Assembly (NCBI GenBank): GCA_028386065.3
Contig: JAKUCV010002892.1
Location: 19,954 to 83,953 of the forward strand
Direction: 5' to 3'
Source: Turnera subulata
Lineage: Eukaryota; Streptophyta; Magnoliopsida; Malpighiales; Passifloraceae
DNA length: 64,000 nucleotides
The notes under the pieces were generated by a model. It saw only the letters and a program-made list of their open reading frames with translations. It was not told where the DNA came from and searched no databases. Within the stretch, counting starts at the first letter, position 1; every line of letters starts with the position of its first letter. Both the position numbers and the translations under genes were made by a program. Positions 60,509-64,000 of this stretch are shown here, in pieces.

Positions 60509-61482
60509 TGAAATGCCCCGACCCAAATTTATCCAACATACAGTATTTACCGAACAACAGTGCCGACACATGGCACAAGCTATATAAATACAACAGAAAA
60601 CCGGCCCAATGGCCCAATATAATATTAGTCACCCGAACTCGGGTACATAAACAACATTAGAATAGCGGAAGCATTTAAAAACTCAAGACACCATATGCAA
60701 AACCTGATGCAATCTATTGGATTCGAGTCCTGCCCGAGGGTACACTGCAGCTTGCCTCGTACGTTCCTGTACTAAACACAGATCAAACTACGTGACCGAG
60801 TCACGCAGGCGAGGGGTGAGTCCGAAGTGCTCACCGGTTAAAATCCATAAGTAAAGATAAATATACAAGCAATCAATAATAACCAAGTCACAATAAACAG
60901 CAACAAACAGAAGATTCTCACAAACCGTAAATAGCACTCTTTGTGACCCGAGACACACTATTCCAATTTTATTAATAGAGCCCCTTTCACTAGTTAAATA
61001 TTGGCCATCGGCAGGTAGTCAAGCTAGCTAGCCCTTGGACCCCGCCCTGGTACCTCTTCGTAAAAACTGGCATAGACAGGTACCTCCACGTGTTTCATAC
61101 ATAAACATAACTTTTTTACTTCTAATATAATTTAGAAGAATTCTTTATAAATTATTAAACATCAATAAAATCTAATTTAACTTTCAGAAAATAAGGACAC
61201 AAATCTATTTCTCTTTTAATTTTTTTTGATTAGTAAATTATTGGAATATAGGTAAACCAGTATCTTAGTATAATTAAAATATCATCACTAATGTTAATAA
61301 TAAAAATAATAATGATAACAATAGGAATAAGAATAATAATATCAAAGCTTCCGTAAAGAAAAATGTTATGGAAGTTAACTTGATTTGATAAAATTCTAGA
61401 TTAACCGTGATAAAAATTTTAACCATTGAAAAATTTAAAAACAACTCGGTAAAATTACGAAAATTTTACCAGGGTCGTTACA
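60509..61482 (-). mobile_element. Solo LTR related to the gypsy derivative
   Basis: It is flanked by GTTTA on both sides (60504-60508 and 61483-61487). Its edges are TGAAATGCCCCGACCC and GGGTCGTTACA on plus. Reversed, it is collinear with part of the 43080 LTR (GGTACCAGGGCGGGGTCC, GGGCTAGCTAGCTTGACT, AATAAAATTGGAATAG). It is 974 bp, so shorter than the full LTRs, and has no internal region. Confidence 0.8.
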
Positions 61483-61487
61483 GTTTA

Positions 61488-62599
61488 CTTTTTAAATACT
61501 AAAAAAATTAATTACATCAAAATAAAGTGTAAAAAATAATACATAGTATTGAATAATGGTGTACACTATAAACAACAATAATTATACAAAAGTTTTGGCA
61601 AATACATGTGCAACTTAATTACACGATTTTGTATCAAAATTTTCTGATAATTTTTTTTATTTTTTAAAATAAATTAATCTATACTATATATAAAAATACG
61701 ATCCCATCTAATTAAAGGGCACTGAAATTGAAAAGTAGAAATACCCCTACTTAATTTTTAACAATAAAATATGTATGATGTGTCCTATATCAATGAATGA
61801 CATGAGTCTCTTTTTTTTTTTTTATGCTAGAAGAGTATCCCGGTCAACAACCTTACTAATCTCTCCCCATGACTCAATGCATCATCCTTGTGAGGTGGGA
61901 CCACTACCAACAGCAATGTAGTCTCTTATAATAATAAAAACAAAAAAGCCAACAAATTAACATAGTTACTCATAATAAATATTAATATTTGTCATTCTAA
62001 AAAAGTAATATACTTCCATCTAAAATCTAATTACTATTATAATTTATCCTTAATATCATTTTGTAGTACTAATAATTACTATTATTATTATTGAAAAAAA
62101 CTAAAATTATAACAAGACTACCAAGAACCCATTGGCACAATTAGCAAAGTAATAGTATTCATGTTTTCGTATAATGGTTTTAGATTTACAAAAAGAAAAA
62201 TTTTAATGAATGGTAGTTTGATTTACTCACCAATGAGGACGATTAGCAAAGTCTGAAGTTTCAACTTAATGTATTATCAAAAAAAAAGTTTCAACTTAAT
62301 GTCAGAATAAACAAAAACTTTCAATTAATATGAAACAATAATGAATATCAGACCAAGCAATCTTTATTGGCGACTTTAATACTTGGAATTAACGGTAAAA
62401 AAAATCAATACGAAAAGTAGTATATATTAGACCGAGACAAAATTTTTTTATTGATGCTTGGTTGAATTTTTTTCTGATTCTTGACATAAAAAGGGCAATT
62501 TCTCATACGCAAATTGTCAAATAAATAAAATCGTTGATTTTCTTTTATGATTCTAGGCATAAAAATGGAAAAGTCTCACGTAATCATGATGTGAATCGG
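61488..62599. other. AT-rich spacer; possible Helitron 5' end
   Basis: No gene was seen. TCTATACTATATATAAAAAT near 61678 resembles the 5' terminus of plant Helitrons (TC start followed by an ATATAT-rich block). No CTRR hairpin end could be assigned, so this is only a hint. A short direct duplication (GTTTCAACTTAATG) is near 62260-62300. Confidence 0.35.
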
Positions 62600-63914
62600 T
62601 TGATGATTAAGAAGATGCTTAAGGTTAATTAAGTATGCTTAGGCCTAATTAAGTATGATTATTAACATATGGCATGGATTAAATTGTGACATTAATTATA
62701 CTATTATATGCCTTTAAATACAATTTAGTATGCCAATTATCATTATATGATTAAATGCACTAACTAGGTTTTGATTATGGCAAACCTATACAAACCTATG
62801 TGTAGCATGTGTTGTGCCTAACCATGTATTCTAGCTCACATGAGGAGCTTCCAAATCGTGATCATGCCTTGGGTGATGAGTGAGTGGGATTGTTTTTTGA
62901 AGCATGAGATGTCTCTTTCAACATACAAACTCCCATGCCACTTGTGATTATTTTATCCTTAAAAGGATTGGTCAACAACCTAGTATCTTGTGTTTCTAAC
63001 AATGAATTGCAGCTCACAAAGGTGTTCAAATCGTGATCAACATGTGGGAAGAAGTATGAGTGAGATTGGAGAATGTGTTAGTGGAGTTGACATGTGGCTT
63101 TCAACAAAAAGCCAACCATGTGACTTGATTTGTTTAATCCTTATGGGCATTGGTCAAACAACCTAGGACTCTACCATTTGTGGAATCTGATTCAATGAAA
63201 AGCCTACCTTAAACAAATCAAAAGTCAGCCGGATTCAAACTTCCTAGGACCAACCTAGGACTATGCTAAACAATGACATCAATGACAAAAGCTGCAGACC
63301 GCTGGATCTCGTGCCAAAGTGAAAGGGACAACAGGCAATATGAACGTTGACGCTCTGGCACCTCAGGAGACAAACCAGCTGGATGGAAAGGGACATGCAA
63401 CGGTTCAAATTCGAATTGCCACTATCCAACTTATCTATATAAAGTGATGCTAATTCAAGGAGAACTTCAGAGCTGCTAAACCGAGTTTCAGAATTCAAGC
63501 AAACATAGTTGCACTTGCAGTTCTCAATCAAGCAAAGAGAAAGAGAGAAAAAATTTTGTCTTAGTTCATACATAGAGAGAAAATATTTGAAGAGAAAAGT
63601 TGTAGTACTTAATTATACACTTTGTTTCAAAGGGTCTTCTGTAAGACAAAGCTAGGGAAAGCTTTGTGGTGAGTGTGTAAGGTTTGAGTTGAGCCTATGA
63701 GAAAAACTTGTATTATAGGTTAGTGGTTGAACCCTTGAAAAACCATAATAAGAGTCAGTTAGAAATCTCAAGGGGGGATCCTTGAGTAGTGGATGTAGTC
63801 CTGTGTGGCGAACCACTATAAATCGTGTGTCCAATTATCTCTAACCCTTCCTCCTTGTGTGTTAGTTAGTTTGATCATTAGTGTTTTTAAATACAAAACC
63901 CAAACACATAAACA
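62600..63914 (+). mobile_element. Copia-type 5' LTR, left edge unresolved
   Basis: It contains a duplicated region of about 180 bp (62830-63000 and 63010-63175) in the presumed U3. A TATA box (CTATATAAAG, 63435-63444) and an R/U5-like stretch ending near 63914 follow. A degenerate initiator-Met-type primer-binding site (TGGCATCAGTGAC, near 63918) comes next. The rest of the element would lie beyond the window. The left boundary is not determined. Confidence 0.45.
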
Positions 63915-63917
63915 CTT

Positions 63918-63930
63918 TGGCATCAGTGAC
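63918..63930 (+). other. Degenerate primer-binding site
   Basis: TGGCATCAGTGAC resembles TGGTATCAGAGC. Unlike the three other LTR elements here it does not use the TGGTAGCGGAGC version. Confidence 0.4.
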
Positions 63931-63972
63931 ACCAAATCGGGTTTAATCCGAAAAAGGCTAATTCACCCCCCT

Positions 63973-64000
63973 CCCCCCCCCCCCCCCCCCCCCCCCCCCC
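63973..64000. repeat. Poly-C run at window end
   Basis: At least 28 C residues after CCCCCCT. The run may be a natural C-tract following the AATTCACCCCC motif or an assembly or sequencing artefact at a break. Confidence 0.8.

Noticed and set aside
63973..64000. Telomere-like or regulatory C-tract
   Set aside because: Pure C without the plant telomere unit (CCCTAAA); more likely an artefact or simple C-run.

Overview
The window is nuclear DNA of a flowering plant, very probably a eudicot. Three intron-containing host genes with plant-type splice sites and telo-box 5' regions sit among AT-rich spacers, and well over half of the sequence is nested transposable elements (LTR retrotransposons, a LINE, a SINE-like unit and non-autonomous DNA elements). 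The species cannot be named from the sequence.

Layout. 1-11.7 kb is AT-rich spacer with a hAT-like MITE (3.46-4.05 kb), a SINE-like unit (about 5.5 kb), a second MITE (8.28-9.02 kb) and a LINE RNase H relic. 11.74-13.56 kb holds a two-exon mitochondrial calcium uniporter (MCU) gene. 14.6-26.85 kb is one minus-strand LINE relic broken by younger insertions: an LTR-like repeat (16468-17886) and a solo LTR (18312-26492). That solo LTR itself contains a decayed minus-strand Ty3/gypsy chromovirus (18714-25507, target duplication GGAGA). 27.35-32.5 kb is a 20-exon gene for an organellar HSP90 of the HSP90-6 type (800 aa as assembled). 32.74-34.06 kb is a long-TIR, MULE-like element with a poly-T core. 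34.3-36.5 kb holds gene fragments, including a CHD1/CHR5-type helicase scrap with a nonsense codon, and a probable minus-strand 5' exon. It shares a promoter region with a plus-strand gene for a 78-aa membrane protein (36.59-37.8 kb). 40.71-42.65 kb is a second long-TIR element with a perfect 10-bp target duplication and internal tandem repeats.

43.08-59.53 kb is a large Ty3/gypsy derivative (target duplication CAGGA, 3.0-kb and 2.66-kb LTRs) with no recognisable gag-pol. It carries two antisense ORFs instead, and an 8.4-kb Ty1/copia element (46414-54857, target duplication TTGGG) is inserted in one of them. A solo LTR related to the outer element follows in opposite orientation (60509-61482, target duplication GTTTA). 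The window ends in what looks like a copia-type 5' LTR and primer-binding site, then a poly-C run.

The host genes are separate transcription units. MCU and HSP90-6 products both act in mitochondria (calcium uptake and matrix chaperoning), and the small membrane protein may too, but nothing shows joint regulation beyond telo-boxes near two of the genes. The least ordinary parts are the coding-replaced gypsy element with antisense ORFs, the array of 12-bp palindromes in the copia LTRs, and one unusual primer-binding site (TGGTAGCGGAGC) shared by three LTR elements of two superfamilies.
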